The notes beneath the pieces are model-generated. The model had not been told where the DNA came from. It made no database searches and was given only the letters and a program-made list of their open reading frames with translations. A DNA stretch of 22,349 nt from Streptomyces marianii (GTDB lineage Bacteria; Actinomycetota; Actinomycetes; Streptomycetales; Streptomycetaceae): positions 1-22,349 of the forward strand of contig NZ_VAWE01000006.1 in NCBI RefSeq assembly GCF_005795905.1, read 5' to 3'. The translations under genes and the position numbers were made by a program. The first letter of the stretch is position 1. Each line of letters starts with the position of its first letter. Below are positions 6,766-14,407 of the stretch, one piece after another.

Positions 6766-6851
6766 CCCGCTCCGGCGCTCCGGCACAGAAGCGCACCCCC
6801 CCTTGCTCACGGGGGCAGGCCACTGTGCCGCAGCGCCAGACACAACCCCTT

Positions 6852-6871
6852 GCCGGGTCTTCGGACCCGGC
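6852..6871. terminator. Hairpin with TTCG tetraloop
   Basis: GCCGGGTC (6852-6859) pairs perfectly with GACCCGGC (6864-6871) around a TTCG loop, an especially stable RNA fold. It lies 86 bases after the second small gene. It is probably a terminator or a stable 3' end; no T-run follows. Confidence 0.6.
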
Positions 6872-7003
6872 TCCCCCACCCGGAACTGCCCCCGCGGGCG
6901 GCGCCGGATGAGGGAGCCGGACACGGCCCCCCCCCGCAGCACCACCCAAGCCCGGACAGCAGCGCGTCGCGCTTCGCGTGATGGCGGCCTGAAAGGCAGC
7001 GCC

Positions 7004-7029
7004 GTTCTTTGAGAACTCCACAGTGGACA
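7004..7029 (+). promoter_or_regulatory. rRNA-leader-like (boxA-type) motif upstream of the transfer operon
   Basis: TTCTTTGAGAACTCCACAG followed by TGGACAC resembles the TTTGAGAACTCAACAG motif I remember from the leaders of actinobacterial rRNA operons, where it belongs to the processing/antitermination region. GTTCT and AGAAC (7004-7008 with 7012-7016) can pair, as can CCAC and GTGG (7018-7021 with 7023-7026). It lies in the 478-base gap 6766-7243 before the first transfer gene. The likeness is by eye only. Confidence 0.4.
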
Positions 7030-7150
7030 CAGGCAACTGCGACAAGCCGTCGGCCCTGCCTGCGCGACAAGCACGCGCACCTTTCCCGTGCCGTCCTCAC
7101 GGACGGACGAGGACCCGAACGCGCAGGTGAAACAAGGGCGAAGATCGCGA

Positions 7151-7195
7151 GCCCCGTAGGCATTTGACCGGTTCGAGTCCGGTCCGGGGCACCCC
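7151..7195 (+). ncRNA. tRNA-like minihelix (acceptor stem plus T arm only)
   Basis: ACCGG-TTCGAGT-CCGGT (7167-7183) is a perfect tRNA T arm with a 7-base loop containing the invariant TTCGA. It is followed by CCGGGGC and ACCC, a tRNA-type 3' end. The first six bases of GCCCCGT (7151-7157) pair with that acceptor strand (7185-7190). Only a 9-base joiner lies between, so the D and anticodon arms are absent. Standard tRNA geometry would need the 5' strand some 25-30 bases further out, and I find no match there. It may be a deleted tRNA, the remnant of an attachment site, or a true structural RNA. Confidence 0.5.
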
Positions 7196-7243
7196 TTTGC
7201 ACTCCACTTCCCAACCCTCAACGAGGCAGAGAGGAGTACGACG

Positions 7244-7429
7244 ATGAACGACATCCCGGACATTCAGATTCACGGGACCGTCTACAGAATGAGCGTCCAG
7301 ACCGACCCCAGGGGCGCCGTCCTGGTCGCCTACACCAAGGACGCCGAGACCGGGGCCGTCGGGCGGACCTTCATCCGCTTTGACCTGGCCGGAGTCGACT
7401 ACCTCCGCCGCCGGCTCGGCGCGGCCTGA
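7244..7429 (+). CDS. Small hypothetical protein at the head of the transfer region
   Basis: The 61-residue product starts at ATG 7244 behind GAGAGGAG and ends 10 bases before the next start, whose ribosome site overlaps its tail. The sequence (IHGTVYRMSVQTDPRGAVLV and following) suggests a small beta-rich fold. No family is recognised. Tight spacing with the membrane-protein gene implies the same mRNA. Confidence 0.65.
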   Translation: MNDIPDIQIHGTVYRMSVQTDPRGAVLVAYTKDAETGAVGRTFIRFDLAGVDYLRRRLGAA

Positions 7430-7439
7430 AGGAGCCAGC

Positions 7440-8525
7440 ATGTTCAACAACAGCAAGAGCAAGCAGGACCACTCCCGCTCCTGGTCCCTGCGGTCGATGG
7501 TGCTCGTGGTGCTCGGAGCGATCACCGTAGGCGTGGCGGTGCTGTCGATCGCCGTCAGCTACCAGATCCTGATGCCCCGGTTCGGGGGGTGGTCCGCCCC
7601 CACGGTCGCTGCGCTCGATGCCCTGTGGGTGGTCCTCCAGGCGACCGAGATTCACGCGGCGAACAACCGCCGGCGCTCCAAGCGGGTCCAGTGGGCGGGC
7701 CTCGCTCTCACTCTGGTGATCGTGGCCATCCCCACGGCCGATCTGGTCCTGACCAGGACCGACGGTTTCGATCTGGCCCTGATCATCACCCCCGTGGCGA
7801 TCACTGCGACCAAGGGCGCTTGGTGGCTCACGCTGCCCAGTCTCGGCCGCAAGGTCTCGCCTGCCACCCGCAGGGCCATCTCCGTGCGCCGGCAGGAAGT
7901 CGCGGACCGGCTGGAGCAGATGGAGGCGGATGCTGCCGACCGGATCGAACTCCTCAGGGTCGCAACCGAGTTGGAACGGCAGATTGGCGAGGCAGAGACC
8001 GGCTACCGGCTGTCGACGTTGGAGATCCAGCAGGCCATGGTGGAGCAACTGCACACGCAGTCTGTCGCGACCGCGGAGACCGTCGAACAGATGCCGTTGA
8101 CCGGTGCGGTCGCGCACATCGCGCTGCCGGAGTTGGACGACTGGAAGCCGACCGCGCCCGCCCTGCCCGTCACGCCCGTCGCGGGCCGTCACACCCTCGG
8201 CACGCAGGTCGGTGCCCTGACCGGGGCGCGGTCCGTCACGTCTCGCGGCACGGCCGTCACGCTGCCCGAGCTTGCGGCGGTCCGTGGTGTGCCGACCCCC
8301 GAACCGGGGCGGCAGCTCGATGACGTTCAGCTCGGCGTGGTGCTGCGGTATCTGCGCTACAGCGACGACCCGCCCCGTTCGTACCGGCAGGCCGTCGCCG
8401 CCTTCCGGCGCTCCGGATTCATCGGCTCCGAGGAGCGCGTACGCCGCGTGTGGAGCGCGGAAGTCCTCACCGAGACGACCGGGGCGGAGACCGACGAGGA
8501 GACCGAGGACAGCGACGCCGTCTGA
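7440..8525 (+). CDS. Four-helix membrane protein, SpdB-like (plasmid spreading)
   Basis: The 361-residue product starts at ATG 7440 with GAAGGAG upstream. Four hydrophobic segments are visible at about 18-44, 49-74, 83-105 and 113-135. A cytoplasmic coiled-coil region follows (about 150-210), then a Pro/Ala linker and a C-terminal helical domain (about 300-350, ending SEERVRRVWSAEV). Small polytopic proteins with cytoplasmic tails next to a traB-like gene are typical Spd proteins, which help intramycelial spread of Streptomyces plasmids. This one is longer than most, and the C-terminal domain could bind DNA or a partner. The call rests on topology and position, not on a specific motif. It is followed by a strong terminator, so it forms a separate unit from the translocase gene. 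Confidence 0.6.
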   Translation: MFNNSKSKQDHSRSWSLRSMVLVVLGAITVGVAVLSIAVSYQILMPRFGGWSAPTVAALDALWVVLQATEIHAANNRRRSKRVQWAGLALTLVIVAIPTADLVLTRTDGFDLALIITPVAITATKGAWWLTLPSLGRKVSPATRRAISVRRQEVADRLEQMEADAADRIELLRVATELERQIGEAETGYRLSTLEIQQAMVEQLHTQSVATAETVEQMPLTGAVAHIALPELDDWKPTAPALPVTPVAGRHTLGTQVGALTGARSVTSRGTAVTLPELAAVRGVPTPEPGRQLDDVQLGVVLRYLRYSDDPPRSYRQAVAAFRRSGFIGSEERVRRVWSAEVLTETTGAETDEETEDSDAV

Positions 8526-8631
8526 TCTGAGCAGCGGTAACGGCTGTGTCAGTGCGCGGTGCGAGAGTCGTATGACGATGTACCAGACGCAGCAGACCGT
8601 GAATACCCGCGCTCGTCCGGCACCACCGATG

Positions 8632-8660
8632 CAGCCCAGCCGAAGCGTTCGGCTGGGCTG
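8632..8660. terminator. 13-bp perfect hairpin terminator
   Basis: CAGCCCAGCCGAA (8632-8644) pairs with TTCGGCTGGGCTG (8648-8660) around a 3-base loop, about 105 bases after the membrane-protein stop. It separates that gene from the translocase gene. The rest of the 328-base gap (8526-8853) has no gene. Confidence 0.75.
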
Positions 8661-8788
8661 TGTCGCGACTGCCGGAAACCCCATGCAGTCGAGAGCAGCG
8701 CAGACCCGGCGAGCCATTCGGTGAGCAAACACAGAATCAGTTCTGTTGCAGATCCGCAGGGCAGACCCGGCGAAGCCTGACAAAACAT

Positions 8789-8826
8789 CTAGTCGCAATT
8801 GCACATGCGAGTTATGATCTGCAATT
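8789..8826 (+). promoter_or_regulatory. Candidate promoter and operator of the translocase operon
   Basis: TATGAT (8813-8818) is a good -10 box; TAGTCG, 17 bases further upstream, is a weak -35. The palindrome GCAATTGC (8795-8802) lies between them, and a related GCAATT is at 8821-8826, 26 bases on. A GntR- or KorA-type repressor site would fit here, because uncontrolled traB-type genes are lethal in Streptomyces, but no such repressor gene was recognised. The AT-rich stretch 8780-8840 stands out from its GC-rich surroundings. Confidence 0.5.
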
Positions 8827-8853
8827 CCTTGATCCCAAAATACAGGGGGGAGT

Positions 8854-10491
8854 ATGGGAAAGAAGAAGCGCCGGCACGACGACCGTGAAGAGGACGTTTA
8901 CGGCCACACAGCGGGCGCCATCGGCGGCCTGGCCATGGTCATGGGCGTGCTGTTCGCCATCAAGGACAAGACGGGTCTGTCGTGGCCGGCCACGGTCATT
9001 CTCACCGTGGCCGTGCTGGTCGCCCTCGGCTACGCGGCCTGGTGGGTGAAGTCCCGCGTACAGCGCATGTGGGCCCGAACGCCCCCCGAAGCGTCGTTCT
9101 CCACGGCCCTGGCGACGCAGGAGGCACCGCCCGTTGAGGAGGAGGGGCCCGCCCGGGATGAGGAACTGACCAAGGCCCTGGTGGCAAGCCGTGTCATCGG
9201 GAAGGACGAGTTCGTTCGCGCGGACGAATCCGTGGTGACGCCGCTGCCCCACGGTCTCGGCACCCGGTACGAGTTCAAGGTGCCCGCCGGTCGGACCTAC
9301 AAGGACGTCGCTGCCAAGACTGAGGCGGTGGCCGGCGCCCTCGACGCGACCCGGATGCGGACACAGGTCGAGCGCGGCGAGCTGAGCGCCCGCGATGTCG
9401 AGATGACGGTACTCGCGCAGCCGCCGTTCACGGCCCCGTTCGCTCCGCCGACCCGGGAAATGATCCTCGCCCACGACGGAATCCCGTTCGCGCACAGCAT
9501 GACCGGTGAACTCGTCGGCATGGACGACTTCACCAAGGGCGCGATCTTCGTTGCCGGTATGACCCAGACCGGCAAATCGACGCTGACTGTCGCTCTTCTG
9601 ACATGCGCCTATATTGCGTACGGGACTGAACTCGACGTCTACCTGATCGAAGGAAAGCCCGGTGCGCTGACCCGCTTTGAAAAGGTCGCGGTGCGCTACG
9701 AAGCATCGAGTAAGGCAACAGCATTCGACTCCATGGTTCGCGAACTGCTCCAGATTCAGCAGGAGCGGTACGAAATGGATATGCAGGCGATGCGGGAACG
9801 GAAGAGTACCCCGCGCCATCGGCAGATCCTCTTCATCGCGGACGAAGTAGCCGACTACTACGTGAGTGACGGAAGCGCCGAGGCGAAAAAGCAGAAGGCG
9901 CGTCTCGTCAAGAACTCATCGGAACTCGTACGCAAGGGCCTCGAATGCGGAATCACGGTTGTCATGATGACGCAGCGCCCTTCGGACAAGGCTGTCCCGG
10001 TAGAGGTACGAGACCAATTCAAAAAGCGAATCTGCCTCTACGTCTCCGGAAAGGGCGGCGCGGAAGTCGCGTTGGGATCGGACTACTTCAAGACCGAGTC
10101 GCCGATTCATCCCGCGCTGATGGACGCGAGCATCCAGGGCCAGGGCGTGTACTTCGATGGCGTCTCCTCGAAACTCGTTCGAGGAATCCGATTCGAAAAC
10201 GACTTCATCTGGCAGGTTGTCGACGATGTCGCCGCGCGCCGGGAAAAGCACATCGAGGCGGCGGCACCTGACACACCGCTCCGGCAAGCAATCAACATCA
10301 TGCGTGCCCGACGTGTCGACTTCATGCCGACTGCCGAACTGGCGCCCGCTCTCGGTATCACGGAAACCGACCGAACGGAACGCGGAAAACTCCTTGCAAA
10401 ACTCCTCGGTGTGCCGGCGGGCAAGGGAGCCAAGGGCGCACGCGGCTACAGGCTGACTGACCTCACCGCAGCCGAGAGGTCCCGTTCGTGA
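8854..10491 (+). CDS. TraB/FtsK-like DNA translocase for conjugation
   Basis: The 545-residue product starts at ATG 8854 behind a GGGGGGAG ribosome site. Two membrane segments lie near the N-terminus (about 20-37 and 44-65). The motor domain has Walker A GMTQTGKST at 235-243, Walker B ILFIADE with D330-E331, and a downstream MTQRPSDKAVP segment typical of FtsK/SpoIIIE proteins. The C-terminal 80 residues (NIMRARRVDFMPTAELAPAL onward) look like a winged-helix domain, which in Streptomyces TraB recognises short repeats at the clt transfer locus. TraB-family proteins move double-stranded DNA between mycelia. From about 9560 onward the codons use more A and T at third positions than the first part of the gene, a possible sign of mosaic origin. 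Confidence 0.85.
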   Translation: MGKKKRRHDDREEDVYGHTAGAIGGLAMVMGVLFAIKDKTGLSWPATVILTVAVLVALGYAAWWVKSRVQRMWARTPPEASFSTALATQEAPPVEEEGPARDEELTKALVASRVIGKDEFVRADESVVTPLPHGLGTRYEFKVPAGRTYKDVAAKTEAVAGALDATRMRTQVERGELSARDVEMTVLAQPPFTAPFAPPTREMILAHDGIPFAHSMTGELVGMDDFTKGAIFVAGMTQTGKSTLTVALLTCAYIAYGTELDVYLIEGKPGALTRFEKVAVRYEASSKATAFDSMVRELLQIQQERYEMDMQAMRERKSTPRHRQILFIADEVADYYVSDGSAEAKKQKARLVKNSSELVRKGLECGITVVMMTQRPSDKAVPVEVRDQFKKRICLYVSGKGGAEVALGSDYFKTESPIHPALMDASIQGQGVYFDGVSSKLVRGIRFENDFIWQVVDDVAARREKHIEAAAPDTPLRQAINIMRARRVDFMPTAELAPALGITETDRTERGKLLAKLLGVPAGKGAKGARGYRLTDLTAAERSRS

Positions 10492-10599
10492 CCGCCACCC
10501 GGCACCGCCAGACCACCGCCCAGGCACCGCCACCCGACCGCCACCCCGGCGGGTGGGTGGCGGTCGGGTGGCGGTCCTCTGGCGGTCATGGGTGGCGGT
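10491..10599. repeat. Mirror array of ACCGCC/GGCGGT motifs, candidate clt site
   Basis: ACCGCC starts at 10491, 10504, 10515, 10526 and 10537 (spacing 13, 11, 11, 11). The reverse form GGCGGT starts at 10559, 10570, 10581 and 10594 (spacing 11, 11, 13). The inner copies make a perfect 21-bp inverted repeat (10526-10546 with 10555-10575) around an 8-base loop. The array begins at the last base of the translocase stop codon and fills most of the gap to the hydrolase gene. Eleven-bp phasing puts the copies on one face of the helix. TraB-binding repeats are known to lie near the traB end on some Streptomyces plasmids. A transcription attenuator is the main alternative. Confidence 0.65.
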
Positions 10600-10643
10600 G
10601 CTGACCTGTGAAAACACCTAAAATCGAAGAAGGGGGGAAGTTC

Positions 10644-11654
10644 GTGAGATCTGGCGCCGTAGGGCTCACTGTCGGCGTGGGAGCGACCGTGGTCGTCATC
10701 GGGGGCGCGTTCATCCTGGCCGCCAGTGACAACCCGATCCTGAACGATGCGCTGAGCCTCAGCGTGCCGGCCGAGTACCAAGAGTTGATAGAAGAGGCGG
10801 GAAACACCTGCCCCGAAGTAACACCGGATCTCTTGGCGGCACTCCTCACGCAGGAATCGGGGTTCAACCCGAAAGCTCAATCACCGGTCGGCGCGCAGGG
10901 GATTGCCCAGTTCATGCCGTCCACCTGGGAAAGCAGCGGAATCGACGGCAACGGCGATGGCAAACGCGACGTCTGGGATCCCGAGGACGCCATCCCATCG
11001 TCAGCGAAATACCTGTGCGCCATCGCCCAGGACGTGAAAGACGTTCCCGGGAACAAGCAAAACAACATGCTCGCCGCATACAACGCGGGTACCGGCGCCG
11101 TACTCAAATACAACGGTGTCCCTCCCTACAAGGAGACACAGAACTACGTCCGCTCGATCAGCGCCCTGGCAGGCCAGAGCAGCAAAGGCGGAAAACCCGG
11201 AACGGCTGTCACCGCACCGCAGGGCGCAACAGCCCTGAAGGTCGCTCAAAAGATGCTCGGCACCCCGTATTCGTGGGGTGGCGGTAACGCGTCCGGACCA
11301 AGCACGGGCACTTGCTGTTCCCCGAACGGCAGCTCCGGAACCAATACGCGGGGCTTCGACTGCTCCGGGCTCACGGTCTACGCATACGCCAAAGTCGGAA
11401 TCACCCTGCCCCGCACCGCCGCCGCGCAGTACGCCGCATCCAAGCGCGTACAGCCCGGCGACGCGCGGCCCGGCGACTTGGTGTTCTACGGCGACAGCGC
11501 GGCCAGCATTCACCACGTCGGCATTTACGTCGGTGGCGGATGGATGCTCGACGCTCCCAAGCCGGGCACCAAAGTCCGCTTCTCCAAACTCAATTCGATG
11601 TCCGACCAATTCGGCATCGCCCGCCCCGTACACGACACATCAGAGGAGATCTGA
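10644..11654 (+). CDS. Bifunctional cell-wall hydrolase: lytic transglycosylase plus NlpC/P60 peptidase
   Basis: The 336-residue product carries one N-terminal membrane segment (about 5-28), placing its catalytic part outside. An SLT-type transglycosylase domain follows: ALLTQESGFNPKAQSPVGAQ with the catalytic Glu at residue 71, then GIAQFMPSTW, a DGNGDGKRDVWDP loop that may bind calcium, and NMLAAYNAG. After a linker comes an NlpC/P60 domain (about 200-325) with the catalytic Cys240 in GFDCSG and His291 in HHVGIY. The pair cuts both glycan strands and peptide cross-links, as VirB1-like proteins of Gram-positive conjugation systems do to open the wall locally. I chose GTG 10644 because a GGGGGGAA ribosome site precedes it; GTG 10608 is in frame but without such a site. 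The stop is 3 bases from the next ATG. Confidence 0.9.
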   Translation: MRSGAVGLTVGVGATVVVIGGAFILAASDNPILNDALSLSVPAEYQELIEEAGNTCPEVTPDLLAALLTQESGFNPKAQSPVGAQGIAQFMPSTWESSGIDGNGDGKRDVWDPEDAIPSSAKYLCAIAQDVKDVPGNKQNNMLAAYNAGTGAVLKYNGVPPYKETQNYVRSISALAGQSSKGGKPGTAVTAPQGATALKVAQKMLGTPYSWGGGNASGPSTGTCCSPNGSSGTNTRGFDCSGLTVYAYAKVGITLPRTAAAQYAASKRVQPGDARPGDLVFYGDSAASIHHVGIYVGGGWMLDAPKPGTKVRFSKLNSMSDQFGIARPVHDTSEEI

Positions 11655-11657
11655 ACC

Positions 11658-11948
11658 ATGCGCAAGTCCGACTTCATCACCCTGGCCGCGCCGCAGGACT
11701 TCTCCAAGGGCTTCACCGACTTCTTCGACTCCATCGGAATGACCGGGGCCGGCCTGGTGACCAAGGGAGTCGCCGCGGTCATCGCAGTGATCGCCGTCAA
11801 GATGCTGCTCGGCACGCCCAACGACCCCAAGAACGCGCTGCGCAAGGGGTCCATGGCGGTCGGCGTTCTGTTCGTGGCCATCATCCTCGCGATGTACGGC
11901 GCCGACCTGTTCGGCACCGTCACCAACGGCGCGGGCGGGAAGAACTGA
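11658..11948 (+). CDS. Small two-helix membrane protein, VirB2/TrbC-like candidate
   Basis: The 96-residue product starts at ATG 11658 behind GAGGAG. It has an amphipathic N-terminal region and two hydrophobic helices (about 32-51 and 66-84) separated by a short polar loop (GTPNDPKNALRKGS). This is the topology of VirB2-type pilin subunits, and the gene lies directly before a VirB6-like gene, with the stop and start overlapping by one base. No signal-peptide cleavage site is obvious. The assignment rests on size, topology and order. Confidence 0.6.
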   Translation: MRKSDFITLAAPQDFSKGFTDFFDSIGMTGAGLVTKGVAAVIAVIAVKMLLGTPNDPKNALRKGSMAVGVLFVAIILAMYGADLFGTVTNGAGGKN

Positions 11949-13285
11949 TGCCCGAGAAGGACGATCCGTGCGATCTCCTGAAGGGCACTCCGTCCTACGA
12001 CTACTGCCAAAGCGACGGACACGAGGGGATCGACCCGGACGCCCCAGGCGGAGGAGTTGATGGCGGGTTCGGGATGACCGACAAAGCCGCCGACAACGTC
12101 CAAGACCTCGCCGAATGGCTCATCAAGAAGATCAAGAGCCTCATCGCGCCGAAGGATGCGTGGGCACCGGATGAGGCCACGGATGCGGTGTTCGCACCGT
12201 TCTTGTGGCTTGGTCAGAATCTGGCGGTCGCCATTTTCACCTGCGTGGTGGCCGTGTGTGCCCTGACCGCGTGGCAGGGCGCACCGCGCCTGAGGCAACT
12301 GGGTCACTCGACCGGGTGGACGCTCGTGGCGGTGGCCGGCATGGCGTCCGTGCCGGGGGTGGTGGCGATGCTGAACACGGCTGTGAGCCAGGGGTTCACG
12401 GCCGCGTTCAGCTTGAACGAGTCCACGTTGTTCGGGGCCCTCACCGAGGATCTGAAGGAGGGCGCGGAGGAGGGCAACGTCCTGGGCGTCCTGATCGTCA
12501 CCGCGGCCCTGGTGGTGGCCCTCGGGTTTGCCGCGCTGGTGTTCATGGTGCGCAACCTCGGGATTCTGGCGTTCGTGTGCTTCTCGCCGCTGGTGATCGC
12601 CTCCCTTGCCCGTGGGGGCGACATGAGCGCGGTTCAGGCCTGGGCGCAGAAGTTGTTGGGGCTCATGTTCGCCCCGTTCGCCCTGCTCCTGGTCGCGCCG
12701 TTCGTGCCGTTGGTCGAGGACTCGCTGGTGATGCACGGCGTTCTCTTGGTCGCCGCGGACGTCCTGATGTGGCGGATGATCTTCCATGGGGTGCCGTACT
12801 TCGGGCCCCGGCTGGCTCGGGCCGCGCGGTCGGCGGTGGAGACCCGCGTCAGTAACCCGGTCGTCCGTGCGGCGGTGCGGGCGGGTGTGCCGGACTTCTA
12901 CGAGCAGGAGAACACCCCCCGTGGTCCGCGCACGGTGGCGACTCCGGGCCGGGCACTGGCGCAGGACGGTGACGTCCTGGCCGCCGCGTACGGGATCAGG
13001 ACGCGTAAGCGGCCTGGGCGGATGACGACCGAGTCGGCCATCGCGCAGATCAACCGAGACGGGGAACGGCAGGCGAAGGTCATGGCCGCGCGCCGGGACG
13101 CCCGTGCCGCCCACACGCCGACCCGCACCCCGCCGCCCCGCTCGCCGTCCGCCGGTTCGAACCCATCCCCGCAGGCTTCGACCAGGAGCACTCCGCAGGC
13201 TCCGGCGAGGAGCACGCCGCCGGCGCCCAGATCGGGCCCGGCATCCGGCTCCGGCCCGTCATCGGGCGGGCCGACCACCCGATAG
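11948..13285 (+). CDS. VirB6/TrbL-like polytopic inner-membrane channel protein
   Basis: The 445-residue product starts at ATG 11948, overlapping the preceding stop. An acidic N-terminal region with three cysteines (DPCDLLKGTPSYDYCQSDGH contains two) precedes about six hydrophobic segments between residues 85 and 290 (for example NLAVAIFTCVVAVCALTAW, VLIVTAALVVALGFAALVFM, MFAPFALLLVAPFVPLV). The C-terminal 150 residues are cytoplasmic and end in a long Pro/Ser/Thr/Arg-rich disordered tail. This order, a polytopic core with a large soluble tail, fits the VirB6 family of actinobacterial type IV secretion systems. Upstream frame extension to 11312 is a shadow of the hydrolase gene. Confidence 0.75.
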   Translation: MPEKDDPCDLLKGTPSYDYCQSDGHEGIDPDAPGGGVDGGFGMTDKAADNVQDLAEWLIKKIKSLIAPKDAWAPDEATDAVFAPFLWLGQNLAVAIFTCVVAVCALTAWQGAPRLRQLGHSTGWTLVAVAGMASVPGVVAMLNTAVSQGFTAAFSLNESTLFGALTEDLKEGAEEGNVLGVLIVTAALVVALGFAALVFMVRNLGILAFVCFSPLVIASLARGGDMSAVQAWAQKLLGLMFAPFALLLVAPFVPLVEDSLVMHGVLLVAADVLMWRMIFHGVPYFGPRLARAARSAVETRVSNPVVRAAVRAGVPDFYEQENTPRGPRTVATPGRALAQDGDVLAAAYGIRTRKRPGRMTTESAIAQINRDGERQAKVMAARRDARAAHTPTRTPPPRSPSAGSNPSPQASTRSTPQAPARSTPPAPRSGPASGSGPSSGGPTTR

Positions 13286-13306
13286 AAGAGAAGGAGGAAG
13301 AGTGCC

Positions 13307-14407
13307 GTGTACTCCCTGAACCCCGGCTTCCGAGGCCCTGCCATTCAGCGCGGGCTGAGCCCGCTGGAGCTCCTGCTGACGAAGGTGAACGCCGGGGCAG
13401 GGGGCGCCCTCCTCGCGTCGGGCCTGATCCAGCCGCCGCCGGTATGGACGTTCGGAGCGGTCGCCGCCGTCGCCGGAGTCCTCAACCTCGCCCCCGGGCC
13501 CCGCTCGCTCGCCCGATGGGCCGCGGTCGGTGCCCGGTACTGGCGCGAGCGACGCACCACACCCCGCCTGAGCACGACCGCGGGCGAGACCCGCACGTGG
13601 ACTCTCTACCCGCTTCACGGCACCATGCAGGACCCGGTGTTGAGGGCCGGATTTCACGAGACCTTCGGCCGCGCCCTGACCTACGTCGGCAACCAGTCCC
13701 GCAGCGCGGGTATCCAGGTCCACGTCACCCACCACGCGACGGTGAGTGACGTCACCCTCCACACGCAGACGATTTCCGTGCACATCCCCAAGGGCGTGAT
13801 CTCCCGTCCGGAGCGGGTCCTGAACACGATCGAGCGGGAGTTCACCCGGCTCGGCGCGCTGACCGAGATCACGCCCGAGCCGGTGCCGTCTGTCACCGAC
13901 CGCGCGTCCGAATGGGCCGCGCTCGAGGACGGCCGGTACGCGGCCACCGCCCGGATCACCGGCTGGCCGCACACGAACAACGGGAACCTCATGCCCGATC
14001 TGCTGCTGGAGCAGAACATGGACCAGGCCCAGAAGGAACGGCGCAGGGACCGCTCCCTGTCGGTGCTGTACCGGCCGCTGCCGCTGGCCCAGGCCCGCCG
14101 CTCGGCGAAGTGGCGGAAAGCCGCGGCCGAGGCATTCACCACCGACAACGTCAAGAAGGACGAACACCAGGAAACCAGCGGCACCACACACGACGCGCTG
14201 GTGCACGGCGCGACGCTCGTGGACATCGACGCCTACCTGACCGTCTGGGGCGACAGCCCCGAGGACGTCACCGATGCCCGCTGGGCCGCCCAGCTCGACG
14301 CGGACGAGCACCGCCTGCGGCTCAACTGGCTGATCGGACAGCAGCACCGCGCCCACGTGATGACCACCCCGCACGGCGCAGCCACCCGAAACGGAGCGAT
14401 CCTGTGA
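13307..14407 (+). CDS. Type IV secretion protein with two N-terminal membrane helices, SCO6880/PrgI-like candidate
   Basis: The 366-residue product starts at GTG 13307 behind GGAGG (13293-13297). Two hydrophobic stretches near the N-terminus (about 26-41 and 47-62) are followed by a basic segment (RYWRERRTTPRLS) and a soluble mixed alpha/beta domain. In many Gram-positive transfer operons a VirB3/PrgI-like membrane protein, often fused to the N-terminal part of VirB4, comes directly before the VirB4 ATPase. This gene has that place, and its stop overlaps the ATPase start (GTGA). It may supply the membrane-docking N-terminal half of a split VirB4. The assignment comes from order and topology. 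Confidence 0.6.
   Translation: MYSLNPGFRGPAIQRGLSPLELLLTKVNAGAGGALLASGLIQPPPVWTFGAVAAVAGVLNLAPGPRSLARWAAVGARYWRERRTTPRLSTTAGETRTWTLYPLHGTMQDPVLRAGFHETFGRALTYVGNQSRSAGIQVHVTHHATVSDVTLHTQTISVHIPKGVISRPERVLNTIEREFTRLGALTEITPEPVPSVTDRASEWAALEDGRYAATARITGWPHTNNGNLMPDLLLEQNMDQAQKERRRDRSLSVLYRPLPLAQARRSAKWRKAAAEAFTTDNVKKDEHQETSGTTHDALVHGATLVDIDAYLTVWGDSPEDVTDARWAAQLDADEHRLRLNWLIGQQHRAHVMTTPHGAATRNGAIL

Noticed and set aside
7119..7195. Complete tRNA gene ending at 7191
   Set aside because: No 5' acceptor strand, D arm or anticodon arm can be fitted at the normal distance; only the T arm and a close-in acceptor strand pair.
7371..8804. 477-codon minus-strand frame
   Set aside because: It lies opposite the membrane-protein gene, has shadow-type composition, and would cross the 8632-8660 terminator.
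11312..11947. N-terminal extension of the VirB6-like frame
   Set aside because: The extension overlaps the hydrolase and VirB2-like genes and is Arg-rich. ATG 11948 overlaps the preceding stop, as is usual in this operon.
11525..13114. 529-codon minus-strand frame
   Set aside because: It is antisense to the VirB2-like and VirB6-like genes and extremely Arg/His/Gln-rich.
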